From assembly GCA_905160935.1 (NCBI GenBank), contig CAJHZI010000436.1:557501-621500 (forward strand): a stretch of DNA of 64,000 nt, written 5' to 3'. The notes under the pieces were generated by a model, which had not been told where the DNA came from, did no database searches, and saw only the letters and a list, made by a program, of their open reading frames with translations. Source of the stretch: Enchytraeus crypticus. Taxonomy: Eukaryota; Annelida; Clitellata; Enchytraeida; Enchytraeidae. This document shows positions 20,172 to 31,875 of this stretch, piece after piece (position 1 is the stretch's first letter; every line of letters begins with the position of its first letter). The position numbers were made by a program, and so were the translations under genes.

Positions 20172-23100
20172 AAGTATAATTTTTTTACTCGCAGGCATCC
20201 AATTTGAAGAGACACATGAGAACACACACTGGCGAGAAACCATTCAAGTGCTCTATTTGTACCAGACAGTTTACACAGGGAAATAACCTAAAGGTATGGC
20301 TGATTATATTGTGTATTAGCTTTTATATGCTGATATAGGAATAAATGAATGAAGTCTTAGTATATTAGTAATAAGTAATTGTTAAGCTGAGGATGGCTCA
20401 ATTGATTGTAAGTTTATCCTCATTTGTCCATCAATTGATTAGTAAACTTGTCATTTGAACTCTGGACCTTTCAACCAGTATTCTGAGTCAGAATCTTGTC
20501 AGATCATGTGTCTGGATTATCGAAATACTTGTAAGGTGCAAAAACTGTTAATTAGGAGTTTCGATAACCCTAGATTTTAAAGCTAATAAATTGCACTTGA
20601 CTCTAAAGTTAAAGCTTATCGTAACATCAATTTGTGAGTTAGGAGTATTTTGGTAACCCGGTATTTTAATACAAGTAAAATGCCCTGATTGCATTTAACT
20701 CTAAAGCTTAATCTATCAATTTCCTGTGTCGAGGTCATGCCAGCCTGCACTGGCTGGTCCATAGTGTCTGCTTAGCTTCTCTCTCTCTCTCTTGCTCTCT
20801 CTCTCTCTTAGTGCACTGCCTACTGGCAAGTTCATGGTATACAAAGCCTCCACTATTCTCGACCCTCTTTTCCTCTTCAGGTCCATATACGAGTGGATCT
20901 AAAAGTCATCAATAACATTCCTTTTAATATGCCATTATTCTTTGGGATTCTGCTTATGACGAGGTGGTGCCTTCCTCAGTTTCGACTAACATTTACTGGG
21001 CAGGGGCGTCATTCCCTGAGAAAACAAATCTGTTTATCCTCTACTTAGCTTACTGATGCTAATTATATCGGATCAGCCCAATAGTAGTATGGCATTTATA
21101 TTTAAGTGTGACAAAAATTCACTTTATCCACATTTTCAGTATTTGGTCTGAGTTTTATATTATGTGTAGCTTTGAGAAACAATGTATGATTATTTAGCAG
21201 CGGAGTATTAAAGGCAGCTAAATTATATTAAGTTCTTTTATATTACATTTTGTGACGCTGTGCAAAGTCCATTATATGATTAAGGTTGTTTTCGATGGCA
21301 GGATTAAGCGCACTTGCTTAGTTGCGCGTCAATTATCGATGTTAAGCTTGATCGATCACGGTTAGTACTTTGTGGATGACCACCATGGAAGACCGTGTGT
21401 TGGCAGCTTAGGAAGGACAAAATCCCAAGGTGATGGAAGATTATTCTTAAATCCGCGCTGGCTGCAATTGATGCGCTATCAAAGGCAACGATTACTAATA
21501 ACTATGAAAAGGAAGGAGGAAATGGGCCTTGAACTAGCATCAGTGTTTCCTGACCCAGTTTGCTGTTATATTTTATGTTATGTTATACTGCAATCATGTT
21601 ATTCTTGTGCTTAAGTTGACTAAAGATTAAGTTGTTTTATGTCCATTATATCGCAATTATGTGATTCTTGTGCTCATGTATTTCGCAGGCTCATATGAGG
21701 ATACATTCTGGTGAACGACCGTTTTGTTGTCAATACTGCGACCAGAAATTTACGCAGGGAAGTAATTTGAGGAAACATGAGCGCAGTCATCTCAACCCTG
21801 ATTATAAACCTGATAAAAGGTTTTTGTCTTCTAATGCTCTCTGCTATTTGAATGTATCATTATATTTGCATGCTAAGTCACAACACTCGCGCTAGGTGCA
21901 GTCGTGTAAAAATATCACATAAATGTATAAAAGTTCATCTTTACTTTGAAATGATCTACTATATGTTGATATCTATCACATTAAATACCATATGTTAAAA
22001 TCGTTAGGCAATTTCTTCCATTTTCGTATATCTAGTCCTGTAAATGTCTGAGATTTTACTCTCAAGTCAGCATAGTCAAGAATTCGAACCGACAAAAGTT
22101 CAATTCACCTCAGGATCGATAATGTCAAATTTCATGAAATATTTACCGTTTGCTTAGAATTGTGGTATTCAAGTCTCTAAATCCTTTGTTAGACTTAGAC
22201 TTAATGAAAGTGAATTTACAAAAGTGCTTAATTAATATATTAAATTTATAATTAATTAATGTATTATACTTATTCATTATTATTTATTCATTGTAGGCGC
22301 TTTTAGCAATGTGACTTATCGGTGCAGTTACAGATAACAAATATTCCTTTTCATTTTCTTGTCAGTTTTCTTGTCTACAACATCACGCTGTGTTCTGTAG
22401 GTTTGGATGCGCGCAGTGCGGCCACTTCTACACCGATTACTCGATACTGAAGGCTCACATCAGAGTGCACACGAAGGAGAAGCCGTTTGAGTGCACGCTG
22501 TGCGACGCAAGGTTCTCACAGGAGTCAAACCTGCGCAGACATCATCGCACACACACCGGCGAGCGACCGTTCAAGTGCTCGGAGTGCGGCAAACAGTTCA
22601 GTCAGGGCAACAATCTCAAGGCTCACATGATTGTGCATACTGGTGAGTAACGAGAGTTTAGACTTGTGTTCTGTTGTCTTTTTATCTCTCAGGTAATGAG
22701 AGTTTAGACTTGTGTTCTGTTATATTGAATATATAAGAGCTGGGTGTGTCAGAGCAATGCAAGGTCTTATCTCAAGTTCTGTCTTTAGCTGCTGTAGCCA
22801 AAGGCATCAGCACCCATTCAACTCTGTTCAAAGATTTACTGAAGTTTAGATATTCGAGATTTTGTGTCTCTATTTAATTTTTTATATGTCGGCCATTAAT
22901 TCGAATTACACGATGCTCTCAGTTTACATTGTTCTCTAACCATTGCGGTTAATACTTTTCCGAAAATGGTAAACGACTCTTTCAATGTTCCCCTAATTTT
23001 TCTCAAATTTGAAGGACTTACTATACATTCTATTGTTAGTTCCGCCTACAAGAAAATCGAATTCAATGTTCATCTAGATGGGCCCTAATTTTTGTTAGTG

Positions 23101-24449
23101 AGCTTTTATCGCCATACTTGAATCCACATGCGTTGATATACAGGATTTATATAGTATAAAACTGGCATTGATTGTAATTTTGATTTATCCTTCACTGCGT
23201 TGTTTGTTTTATAAACTATCATCATCATCTTCCGTTGAATCGCAGTTTAACTAGGGTCGGGATACGAATAGACTCTCTCAAATCCTCTCTATCCTACACC
23301 ACACCACCAACCAATCCCCTAATTGAGAGTTTTACATTCTTTTAAATTTTTGTAGCAATGTCTGGAGCCTAGGCGCTCACCAACCGAATGCCCTTTCTGA
23401 CGTTGGTATGGATCTTAGTGCTTTAGTCGCCTTCTACGACACATGCAGTCACCGTTTGGTCAATTCTTCAAACAGTCCAGACACAACACGGGAAACTTTA
23501 AACTATTTATAAACTATCGTGTGTTATATTTTATTACATTTAATTTTATTTACATTTTTCTGTAGGTGAAAAGCCGCTAACATGTCCAACGTGTGGAGCA
23601 AGATTCAGCCGAGCGAGCAAATACCAGCAACATTATCGTGATGTCCACCTCTCTGGATCAGACGTCGTGGAGGCCGTCGGTACTCAGTATATGGACGAGC
23701 AGGGAAACATTGTAACCCTAGATGGAGGCACTATGATGGTCGACGAATCAGGAGCCCTGATCAAGATAATTAGTTCAAGCGGTTCGACTGCTACGATCAT
23801 TCGTGAGGGAGAAAACGGGAGGGAAGAACAGGTAGTTGAAATCGTTTATGAGTCAGCGCTGCAAGAGGAAATGGAGGGTGAAGAGGCAAAAGTGGCGGTC
23901 GCTTCTATTAGTCAACCTCAGACAATCTACCGTTCGCACCAGGAGCCAAGTGAAGTTGCCAATAGCCTGGCTCAGGTAACGGATGAAGAAGGCCAGACTT
24001 ACGTGATACTGGAGTCAGTAAAGCAAGAGGTGGAAAGTGAAGACGAGGCTGACGTGGGGAACAGAGAAGAGGAACATGAAGGGAATGAGACTGAGGAAGG
24101 GAACGAGACGGATGAGGGGAACGAAGAGGAAGAATTCATTGAGGATGAGACGCTGGGCAACGAGGGCTGCGACAGCTTTACCGTGGGCACCGAGGAAGTG
24201 TCGGTTGCTGCCGTGTGTGAGGTGGAAAACGAAGGATCGGCCAGAGTCAGGGTGAACAACAACAACATCAGGAGTGCCGAGTCGAGAATCAACAGGAGAA
24301 AACCGAGTTTAGAGTCTGTGTTGATGCCCAAAGGTGTCACCAGTGAGGAACGAGCTGGTGGTGACACTAACAGTATGTCCCCTGATTCTAGATTACTAGG
24401 TCAGCGTTCTAGAAAGAGACCGGCAAGATCTGACTATGTTTATGAATAA
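18672..24449 (+). CDS. C2H2 zinc-finger protein, eight fingers, acidic tail
   Basis: Six exons: 18672-18708, 19536-19798, 20195-20293, 21689-21819, 22401-22642 and 23566-24449, joining in frame to 551 residues. The start has a strong CCACCATGG context. A degenerate first finger (C37, C40, H52, H54, wrong spacing) is followed by seven canonical C2H2 fingers: about 89-111, 117-139, 145-167, 178-200, 206-228, 234-256 and 262-285, joined by TGEKP-type linkers between most; finger 8 has four residues between its histidines. Many fingers share a Q.(S/N)NL(K/R) helix pattern. The tail (286-551) begins with [15 protein letters not shown], turns highly acidic ([18 protein letters not shown]) and ends in a basic RSRKRPAR stretch that could be a nuclear signal. 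Probably a nuclear DNA-binding regulator; I cannot assign an orthologue. Introns cut inside fingers 2 and 3. Confidence 0.93.
19508..19535 (+). promoter_or_regulatory. Possible alternative start of the zinc-finger gene
   Basis: The sequence just before exon 2 is open in the exon frame and has two in-frame ATG codons, at 19508 and 19529. A transcript starting in intron 1, or retaining its end, would begin [14 protein letters not shown] instead of using exon 1. This is inference from frame only. Confidence 0.3.
20033..20168. repeat. (TA)n/(TATACA)n microsatellite in zinc-finger intron 2
   Basis: Alternating TATATA and TACATGTGTATA blocks, ending in about 40 bp of pure TA, only 26 bp before the exon 3 acceptor. 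Confidence 0.9.
20771..21035 (-). mobile_element. Non-autonomous retroposon N1, full-length-like
   Basis: Minus-strand order: TCAGGGAATGACGCCCCTG, CAGTAAATGTTAGTCGAAAC, GAGGAAGGCACCACCTCG, CATAAGCAGAATCCC, then ATCCACTCGTATATGGACC and the LINE-like end CTTGCCAGTAGGCAGTGCAC with (AG)n. The last 90 or so bases match the RTE-like LINE 3' end (60590-60690). Located in zinc-finger intron 3. Confidence 0.75.
21340..21575 (+). mobile_element. 5S rRNA-derived SINE (SINE3-type)
   Basis: GTTAAGCTTGATCGATCACG, GGTTAGTACTTTGTGGATGA, CCACCATGGAAGACC reproduce the order of the 5S internal control region. The body (TTAAATCCGCGCTGGCTGCA, ATTACTAATAACTATG, GAAGGAGGAAATGGG, TTTCCTGACCCAGTTTGC) matches 2128-2312 (minus) and 54510-54615 (minus). 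Located in zinc-finger intron 3, close to exon 4. Confidence 0.7.
21955..22110 (-). mobile_element. tRNA-like SINE, second family
   Basis: The minus strand carries GTCGGTTCGAATTC (box-B-like), GAGAGTAAAATCTC, GACATTTACAGGACT and GTGATAGATATCAACATA, shared with 37610-37785 on the plus strand. Located in zinc-finger intron 4. Confidence 0.5.
22641..22725 (+). repeat. Duplication of the zinc-finger exon 5 donor region
   Basis: GAGAGTTTAGACTTGTGTTC occurs at 22651 and again at 22698, each preceded by GGTGAGTAAC or GGTAATG. The sequence immediately behind the exon 5 donor has been copied once with about 47-bp spacing. Confidence 0.8.
23221..23500 (-). mobile_element. GAT-tailed retroposon, near full length
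   Basis: The minus strand runs from GTGTTGTGTCTGGACTGTTT and GTCGTAGAAGGCGACTAAAG through CATTCGGTTGGTGAGC and GTAGGATAGAGAGGATTTGA to TCCCGACCCTAGTTAAACTG and a GATGATGAT end. It lies in zinc-finger intron 5, 65 bp before exon 6. Confidence 0.7.
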
Positions 24450-25290
24450 TAATTAATGACGTGGACGTATTCGTAAGTTAGGATATGTTGAATAATTGTC
24501 ATGAAGGAACAGCTTATCTTATGTATATACTGAACCTCCTGTAAAAGTTAATTGACTGTTAACTGTACAGCTTCAACTCATTGATATGATACAGGAAAGG
24601 TTCATAGATAAAGCCTGTACTTGGCACCTTGATTTGAAAGTAGTTTGCGTGTTATAGTTTTAGTCGCCAGTCCCGTTACCAGTTGTTATAATTTAATTCT
24701 CATTCCTCTTCTTCGAGATAGGGTTCAAGATGCGCAGTTGATTGGACATTCGGTTGTATGAACGCAATGCAGGTAATTGTTTTAACGGGCTATTTTCCTG
24801 AACCTGTATGGATACTAATATGTGTTTAACTGTATTGATATCAAATGTAGTATATTAATGGTTCAGATTGGTCTTTAAGCGTTACTGCTACTGTTGTCGG
24901 TTGATAGCTAGGAGGAGATTAGTCGAACGGCGGTAAAATGTGCTTGTGTTTACAGTTTTTCAGTTAGTAGGCTAAGGATGGCTTTGCTAGCACAAATGAT
25001 ATTTCTTGTCACATATTACGTCCCCTGTGGTGTCTTAAACGAGGAATGTTAAATGTTCAAATCTTAATTACTGAGTAGTTGTAAACTTGTAATTAAGAGT
25101 TTATTAGGATTACGCATTTATATTTATAACGGTTATATTTGGACTGCGGAAAGCAATACTTTGTTGCATTGTACTTTCAAAACTCTGTAGAAATTAAATT
25201 CAGTTTTGTTGAATTGTTGTTACGGTTGTTAGCTATACAACTTTTAAGGTTTCAACTATTTAGCTGAAGGTGCTGTGTATGGTGCACGTG
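24450..25290. other. Zinc-finger gene 3' flank
   Basis: Probable 3' UTR and flank. A variant polyadenylation signal ATTAAA lies at 25193. No reading frame or repeat family recognised. Confidence 0.4.
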
Positions 25291-25344
25291 GAGGGCCCTT
25301 TCGTTTATTGCTAGATGTCGTATTATCTAGGAGAAATAATGCCG

Positions 25345-25460
25345 TTAGGTGAGGTGGCTCTCCTTTGCCTTCCTCCGGTAGCTGTTTAGTCGCCTTCTAC
25401 GACCCGCACGTATTGTATTCGTTTGGTGTCTTCTGTGTTCCGGACACAACATGGCTTGTG
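25345..25460 (-). mobile_element. Retroposon head fragment
   Basis: TTTAGTCGCCTTCTACGACC and CTTCTGTGTTCCGGACACAA are the minus-strand head of the GAT-tailed family (compare 23400-23500). Confidence 0.5.
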
Positions 25461-26790
25461 ATTTATAAAACAGCTTTATCACGAGCTGCTATATCGATAG
25501 AATAATACAAAGGACGTTAGCATCTATGTCTACGTCTCAAATTAATATCTGGTGAAGATTTGCATTGAAAAAGTACGCAGATACAGAGGCATATGTATGA
25601 GGAAGACTTGATGATGACCACATCTGACGCCTGTGGACTGGCTGAAATAAAAGAACACTTCACCAAAATCAAACTTGAGATAGCACAACGGAGAACGTGA
25701 AATGGAATATTAAGGCCCGAAAGCACTGTCGTGTTTAAATAAATATTTGTTTACAAATTTTACTGCTTGTCAACAGCACAATATAAAGTAATAACTGTAA
25801 AGTGATTTAAATGGTAATTTTAACTAATTATAATTGACGCTTTATATAAGGACTGTGAAGCGCCGTAGTCCTTTTAGACCCCACGGAATATGTGTGACCC
25901 CCTGATAAAGTTTTAACTCTACCCCAAGTTTAACCTCCGCCTATGACAAAGCCCTGGTGACCCCCTCCTGGCAAGCCTTCGATCTTTCAAACGATCCCCC
26001 TTGAATGTAACAAATACAACCCTGGGTACTTGCATCGTTCAGTTTAAACATTTAGCAACCTCAGCCTTTGTATGAATCGTCAAAAACGTTATTAATGTAG
26101 CGTTGGCTAATAAAGTAGCGTTTGGCATTGAACATCGTACGATACTCGTCAGCTGCTTCAATTCGTTTAGCCTTAAAATTTAAAATTAATTAAGATTAAA
26201 TACTCTTCCAAAATTAATAATAAAAAAATACTCTTCCTAAATTTAAAGATAAGTAAAGTTTTACATCTATTCTATTCTCTACAACAAGTGTAACGTGTGA
26301 TGTGTTGCTCACTGGAGTTTGAAACATCCGAAACAGACAACAACTACTGAATTTTCAAACATCAGTAGTTGTCTGTTGAACTATTGATGTTTATACAGAC
26401 AAAAATAAAATCAAATTATTGATCTATATTGTAGTCGTTGACAATATCGAGCACTAAAGAACCACAGCCTGGATAATGAGCAAGGAACAAGAATTTTCTA
26501 CAAGTGATACAAATCCAGATTTTGGGAAGCCAGTTCAAAGATATAAATCGCGCTGAGTCAAGAGTTTAAGTTTTGAACCCCAGCCTTCTATAGCATTATC
26601 TATAGCTGGTGTAGAAACTACACCAAAAGTTCTATACCAAAGTTGATCTGATAGGAATGTCGCTCCTGATCTGAGGTTATTCATTTAGAGCCCCTGTTGC
26701 CTACATCGGCTCTACGCTTGCCTATCAGTGGGCCTAAATGTATATTTGTACCTGTCTGGCTGTCGTATATTGATGATATAGCAACAGCAT
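25461..26790. other. Intergenic, no gene seen
   Basis: AT-rich with short frames of no recognisable protein. Contains an imperfect inverted repeat at 26332-26377 (16-bp arms with a 3-base bulge). Confidence 0.45.
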
Positions 26791-26794
26791 CATA

Positions 26795-26860
26795 TGGATT
26801 TGTCTCAATAGCGCTCGATGTTTTCATGGACGACAGTAGCCTACTAATTGCTGTTATGTT
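26795..26860 (+). mobile_element. LINE 3' tail fragment
   Basis: TTTGTCTCAATAGCGCTCGA, TTTTCATGGACGACAGTAG and CTAATTGCTGTTATG correspond to the shared LINE tail (compare 4262-4345). Confidence 0.5.
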
Positions 26861-27015
26861 ATATTATCGGTTAAAAGTTGAAGCCAATTGCCAATGTCAG
26901 TTAATTAAATCGTCTTTAACTACGACGGCAACAACACGGTTATACAGGTGGGCCCTATTGTTATTCATTGTCCACGACAACATCTAATAACACAACATTG
27001 AAACCAAATTTGATT

Positions 27016-27766
27016 GTTGTTATCAGTGGCGGATCCAGGGGGGGCCCAGGGGCCCGAGCCCCCCCTTAAGCCCGACGATAAATAATTTTAAACTATATAT
27101 TCATTGATTCTATGCAATTTCTAGGTGCAAATATGTTTTAAGGCCGTTAGGGGGTTGGGGGGGGGGGGGGTACAAAAGGGAACCCGAACAGTTCGACTAC
27201 CTGGAATTTTTTCAAATATGGGCCCCACTAGGGGCCCATATAACAGAAGGGGGGAGCCGAAAAATGTTGACCGTTTCACTAGCTCTCAATTTTCACTTTA
27301 GCCACTGTGTAAGAGGAAAAAGGGTGTAAATAAAAAATGTGAACTCTCTCCCGGAACAGTGGTACAAACAGCCTTGGCTGGGATCGAGGGGCTTAAGCCC
27401 CCCCCCATCTTCCGCCAAAATTAGGTCACTTTTGTAATTGGTCCAGATCCGCTGAGTTACTGCAGAGCCTCAGAGGTGAAAAAATTAACCTACTCTTTTC
27501 CTAAACAAATGTAGGATTTTAGGCATTTTAGGTTTTCCTCTCACTTTAGTACTGGTATGAGGGGGGGGGGGTAAGATACGGGGATATACTCACTCTATGA
27601 GCCGAGCGCAGTATGCTGAAAAATTTTGAGCCCCCCCACACAGCATATTTTCTGGTTGAGTCACATCCCGAAGAAGGCGTGGCGTATGCAAAAATGTGAA
27701 CACTGTCCAAAAAAGAATTTCGGCCCCCCCCCTTAAAAAATTCCTGGATCCGACCCTGGTTGTTAT
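27016..27766. mobile_element. Non-autonomous hAT-like DNA transposon
   Basis: The element spans 27024-27758 (735 bp). Its ends CAGTGGCGGATCCAGG and, inverted, CAGGGTCGGATCCAGG match at 14 of 16 positions. It is flanked by a perfect 8-bp direct repeat GTTGTTAT at 27016-27023 and 27759-27766. An 8-bp target duplication with ends starting CAG is the hAT pattern. Inside are G- and C-rich runs, an 11-bp hairpin (27216-27241), and no transposase frame, so it depends on an enzyme made elsewhere. Confidence 0.85.
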
Positions 27767-28350
27767 GAAATTTTATCCTACTCTACTCACTAGACACAAG
27801 ACTGATGGATGTAGCCCATAAGTAAGCCTATAGGCTATTGCAAGTGTAACTGTGTATCGGCCTAGAGACATGCCGTAGGCTTATTTAACTAACTGTACGG
27901 ATGAAAGATTCCCTTTGTAAGCGTCCACCCAAGCCTATAGCTACGCAATTAGGCCTTTAGCGCTAGTGTAGCTATTTATTACATTTGATTGCAGGAATTG
28001 CCCTATTACTAACATAGCACTCTAATTATTATTATGTTATGTTGTAATGCAACTAAAGTGCCAGAGCGATGTACCATATCAGAACACCTTCTTTTGTAAT
28101 GTGGCAGTATTGCGTGTAGAACTTGAATTCACACTGGAGAGATACTCTAAGATCTCATTATACAAATCAGTACCAGTTTGTAGAATTAGCCCTGCGAGTA
28201 TAACAACATTTCAAACCCTTAGCTAACTAAAAGCACTCAAGCCTCTATTGCTGCAAAAAGTTTGGGGGGGAAATCAAGAATAGCCCTATTACTATGATAT
28301 TAATAGGGCTATGTTACATCCATGCCTGTGCGACGTAACCATATAGGAGG
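27767..28350. other. Intergenic, no gene seen
   Basis: No coding evidence. Contains a perfect 12-bp hairpin (28280-28312). Confidence 0.45.
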
Positions 28351-28364
28351 AAACATGTATAAAG

Positions 28365-28475
28365 CTTAAAACGACACCAAAGTTTAACGTCAATTTCCTG
28401 TATAGAATCCAAGTCAGCGGCAAGTTCTTACCTAGAACCCTGCATCTACTGATCTGCGCAGTCGAACAACTATTC
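28365..28475 (-). mobile_element. tRNA-like SINE fragment
   Basis: AGTTTAACGTCAATTTCCTG and CTAGAACCCTGCATCTACTG on the plus strand are the mirror of GAAACTGACGTTAA and the box-B area of the SINE family; diverged. Confidence 0.5.
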
Positions 28476-28670
28476 GTTATACGCTAAAGCGGCTCAGTAC
28501 GCATTTTCAATATAGCAAGTAAAATATCCCGTCGAAGATTATATAGGAAATATATAACTATATTTGTAAAACCTATAGCCTATTATGCGCTCAGTATATG
28601 TAACGATGCAAATACAGATTTTTACCTGCTAAACATTTGGTGTTTAACGCCGAAACATTTATCCGATAAT

Positions 28671-28767
28671 AATCACATGCATCACATGTATCACATACGT
28701 TACATGCATCATATGCATCTCATGTTTCATACATCATGCATCGCATGCGTCACATTTCATGAATCAC
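28671..28767. repeat. Degenerate CATGCATCA repeat
   Basis: About ten imperfect 9-10 bp units on the theme CATGCATCA/CATGTATCA, rich in ATGCAT palindromes. Confidence 0.75.
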
Positions 28768-29021
28768 TAGTAAATAATGAGATAGTCGTAAGCCGGAGAT
28801 AAAAATATGAGGGGGAATCACGACACCCTCACCACTGTACATGTATATACTAACACAGTGGTCGCTGCTTTCAAACCGAGATGTCGCTTTTGTTAGCAGT
28901 TTTTTTGTAATGACGACTTTTAGGCAGATATACCGGCGCGCCCTTTGACAGGCCTAGTGAAAGCTTACCCTCCTAGTTCAGTTCTGGTTTAGTATTGGCT
29001 GTATACCAGCCTTATCAGGTT

Positions 29022-29105
29022 AATAATAATAATGATAATAATAATAATGATAATAATAATAATCATAATAATAATAATGATAGTAATAATAATAATAATT
29101 ATAAT
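29022..29105. repeat. (AAT)n/(GATAAT)n microsatellite
   Basis: Mixed AAT and GATAAT units over about 80 bp. Confidence 0.9.
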
Positions 29106-29289
29106 CGAAATAATTACATTTTAATTTCCGTTTTCTCATTCTGATGTCAGGGACGTAGTGAAATGGAATAGTGTACTATTTTTATGTATTGTTTTAACTT
29201 CTACAAAATCATTTGTTGCTGATCTGAGAGAATTAAAATACAGTCTAAAACAGAAAACTAATTTTTGCAGCCTATCAAAAAAGCATATA

Positions 29290-29521
29290 TTGTTCCTATT
29301 TCCGGGTTATGTCCAGTACACTGAAAAATAGATCAACCGTTAGCTGCAAGTGTCATAAGAGACGACAAGGCAAAAACTTAGCATGACAAGGGAAACCATC
29401 CGTCATATATTTCTTAAACTGTAGACTACATAAGGTCTGGATTAGGTATATCCTTTTATGGGGGAATATCATGTTGATCTACGGAGTGCTCTATATTGAG
29501 CGTGAAAGCAGACTTTCAGTA

Positions 29522-29569
<48 letters not shown>

Positions 29570-29634
29570 TATATACATGTATATATATATATCTATATAT
29601 ATAGGTAAATCTACTGTATATATATATATATATT

Positions 29635-29684
<50 letters not shown>

Positions 29685-29769
29685 TATATCTATATATATA
29701 TATATATATATAATGTATATATATATTCATATATTAGTAAATCTACTGTATATAATATATATATTTATG

Positions 29770-29826
<57 letters not shown>

Positions 29827-29849
29827 TGGACCTGCTACATGGCAGAACC

Positions 29850-29887
<38 letters not shown>

Positions 29888-29890
29888 TTG
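29290..29890 (+). mobile_element. Retroposon N2 copy split by a (TA)n expansion
   Basis: The left part carries GACTACATAAGGTCTGGATT, CATGTTGATCTACGGAGTGC, and GAAAGCAGACTTTCAGTATG. The right end is GGACCTGCTACATGGCAGAA with (AG)n. In the copy at 55196-55560 these parts are joined by only GAATATGTACCTT; here about 300 bp of TA-rich repeat (29524-29825) occupies that spot. Confidence 0.7.
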
Positions 29891-30164
29891 TGAAACTCAG
29901 ATAGCTCAGAAAAGCAGTGAAGCCTTTTGAATTGTTCGTTTGGAAAAACTGAACTTTAAATTATGATGTGAACAAAATCACAGAATACATGAATAAATGT
30001 ATTTTCAATGTACCAGCTGTTTTTCTTTATCTTTATGAGCCAATTCTCTCTATGGATCGTCCAGCGGCTGGTCTACGACAACACTAGTTTAAATTTAAAG
30101 TTTTACTCAGCTTGCCTTTTCATGTCTATATATAAATCTACAGTGGCGTAGAAAAATATTGAAC

Positions 30165-30405
30165 TGGTCCATGGTATATAACGCCTCTACTTATCTCAAT
30201 GTTTCCTTTTCCTTTTCATTTCCACTTACGAGTGGATCCTTATCTGTAGCATTCCTTTTGATATATCAGTCTTTCTTGGTGGATTCAGCTTATGACAAGA
30301 TAGGCACCCTATGCCTTTCTCAGCTTCGACTAATATTTTGGCTACAGGGCAGCTGTTAAGCAATGCGAAACCATCTTTAACGAGTTTTCCCCTGAGAAAG
30401 ATATT
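30165..30405 (-). mobile_element. Non-autonomous retroposon N1
   Basis: Minus-strand copy beginning TTTCTCAGGGGAAAACTCG and ending GCGTTATATACCATGG; the body matches 20771-21035 and 61893-62160. Confidence 0.65.
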
Positions 30406-31330
30406 GCCATGTTCGATGAAGATAGAATAAGAGACAAGATTATCATCTTTTCATTTCATTTCTTTTGGCCAACCTGATTATGGATTTCGATTAAGTAGTA
30501 TAGTATTTCTTGAAGTTGAAATTTACCAGAGCACATGAATTATATATACTTTATGTAACTTCACGGTTGTGCTTCGGTATGTCTAGTGTTAAAGATTGTT
30601 TGCTATTTTAGATCACACCAGCTCAAGGTGACCAGTAACTGCAGATATAGGTGCCCAGATAGAGTTGATTAGTTGATCTTACAACGAACTTAAGAGCATT
30701 TATTTTCCGGTAAACGCTGGAACACTTATATTGTCGAACCTCCGTTGATTGGAATAAGATTGGGATTAGACTTTCTGCTTCACTCTAACTACAGTTTCTG
30801 TTGAAAAGTATAACGAAAATATGTAAGTGTAGCTAACTTAATAAATGTTAATAATATATAAATATTCATAACATTTTTAACTTTATATGAATTAAATTAA
30901 GTAGGCCTACATACATGTATAGGTATAACATCATTAAATATGCAAATATGTTTTAATATCCAAAATTAAATATGCAATATGAACTGTATATAATAAAAAT
31001 TAAATTTCAGTTAAAGATTAAACGTTGAATTTTCTCCGGTATCGAAATGTTTTAATTTAAATGTCATTGCATATAACTTGAAATAATATATTTATAGCAA
31101 GAATTAGTTATTTACACACATTTCAACTATTCACGTTAAAGTGAACAGTAATTAGTGTTGTAATATATAACCACATAATATATATAAATAGCTTTAAACT
31201 AATCAGCAAATTTAGTTTGAGTTTATGATGTTTATCTGTATTTTACATGCAAGGCATCAACAAATATCAAGATAAAACGGCAAAGAAAATTTTTATTCAA
31301 AATGTAAAAAGGTTTGAAAATAAAAACCAG
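30406..31330. other. Intergenic, no gene seen
   Basis: Very AT-rich; short A/T-rich inverted repeats only. Confidence 0.45.
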
Positions 31331-31468
31331 ACTTAAAGTCATAAACTATAGCCACGCTTAACATCAGTTTCCTGCTCAATAACATGTTAATGACGGCGGA
31401 GCTCTGGATTTGAACATGCGCCTATCAATCAGCAGCATGCCAACAACCTAACGGCTCAGCTCGTACAC
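31331..31468 (-). mobile_element. tRNA-like SINE
   Basis: The minus strand reads GAGCTGAGCCGTTAGG, then a box-B-like GTTCAAATCCAGAGC and GAAACTGATGTTAAGC, as in 9949-10081. Confidence 0.65.
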
Positions 31469-31875
31469 ATGTACTTAAGTACTAGGATTGGATGCTGAGC
31501 AAGATTCATATCGCATTCTGAACACATTTGACAAAGTGCCAAGACGTAGCCGGCGCATTACTTTAGAATGTTTAGTTAAGATACTACGACAGTCTAATAT
31601 TTACCTTCGTTTCTGCAACATTCACCTACTATGTATTGTTTGCTTCCAGTTAGTCTTACCACGAAGGTATGAAGGGCTAAAAGACCTTTTAGTCATTGCA
31701 AATTCCTTTAGAATCGAAAATGTCACGTTTTGGTATAAAATTGACCATTCCGTTCGGCCCTGAAACTAGATATGCACTGTTTAGGTAATCCATTACAGTA
31801 AAGTAATTGTAAAAAATCGTTGTTTAAATTTCTTTATATTAGTTTATATTATATGTCAGCCTATTTCCTAGAAGT

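Noticed and set aside
21372-21614. 80-codon frame upstream of zinc-finger exon 4
   Set aside because: It is the 5S-derived SINE read in one frame; other SINE copies have stops there.
29496-29930. 144-codon frame with YIYIYI repeats
   Set aside because: Pure (TA)n and (GA)n translation within an N2 retroposon copy.
31488-31763. 91-codon frame upstream of the unrecognised gene
   Set aside because: No similarity recognised, no splice signals in phase with exon 32353, and AT-rich composition like non-coding neighbours.
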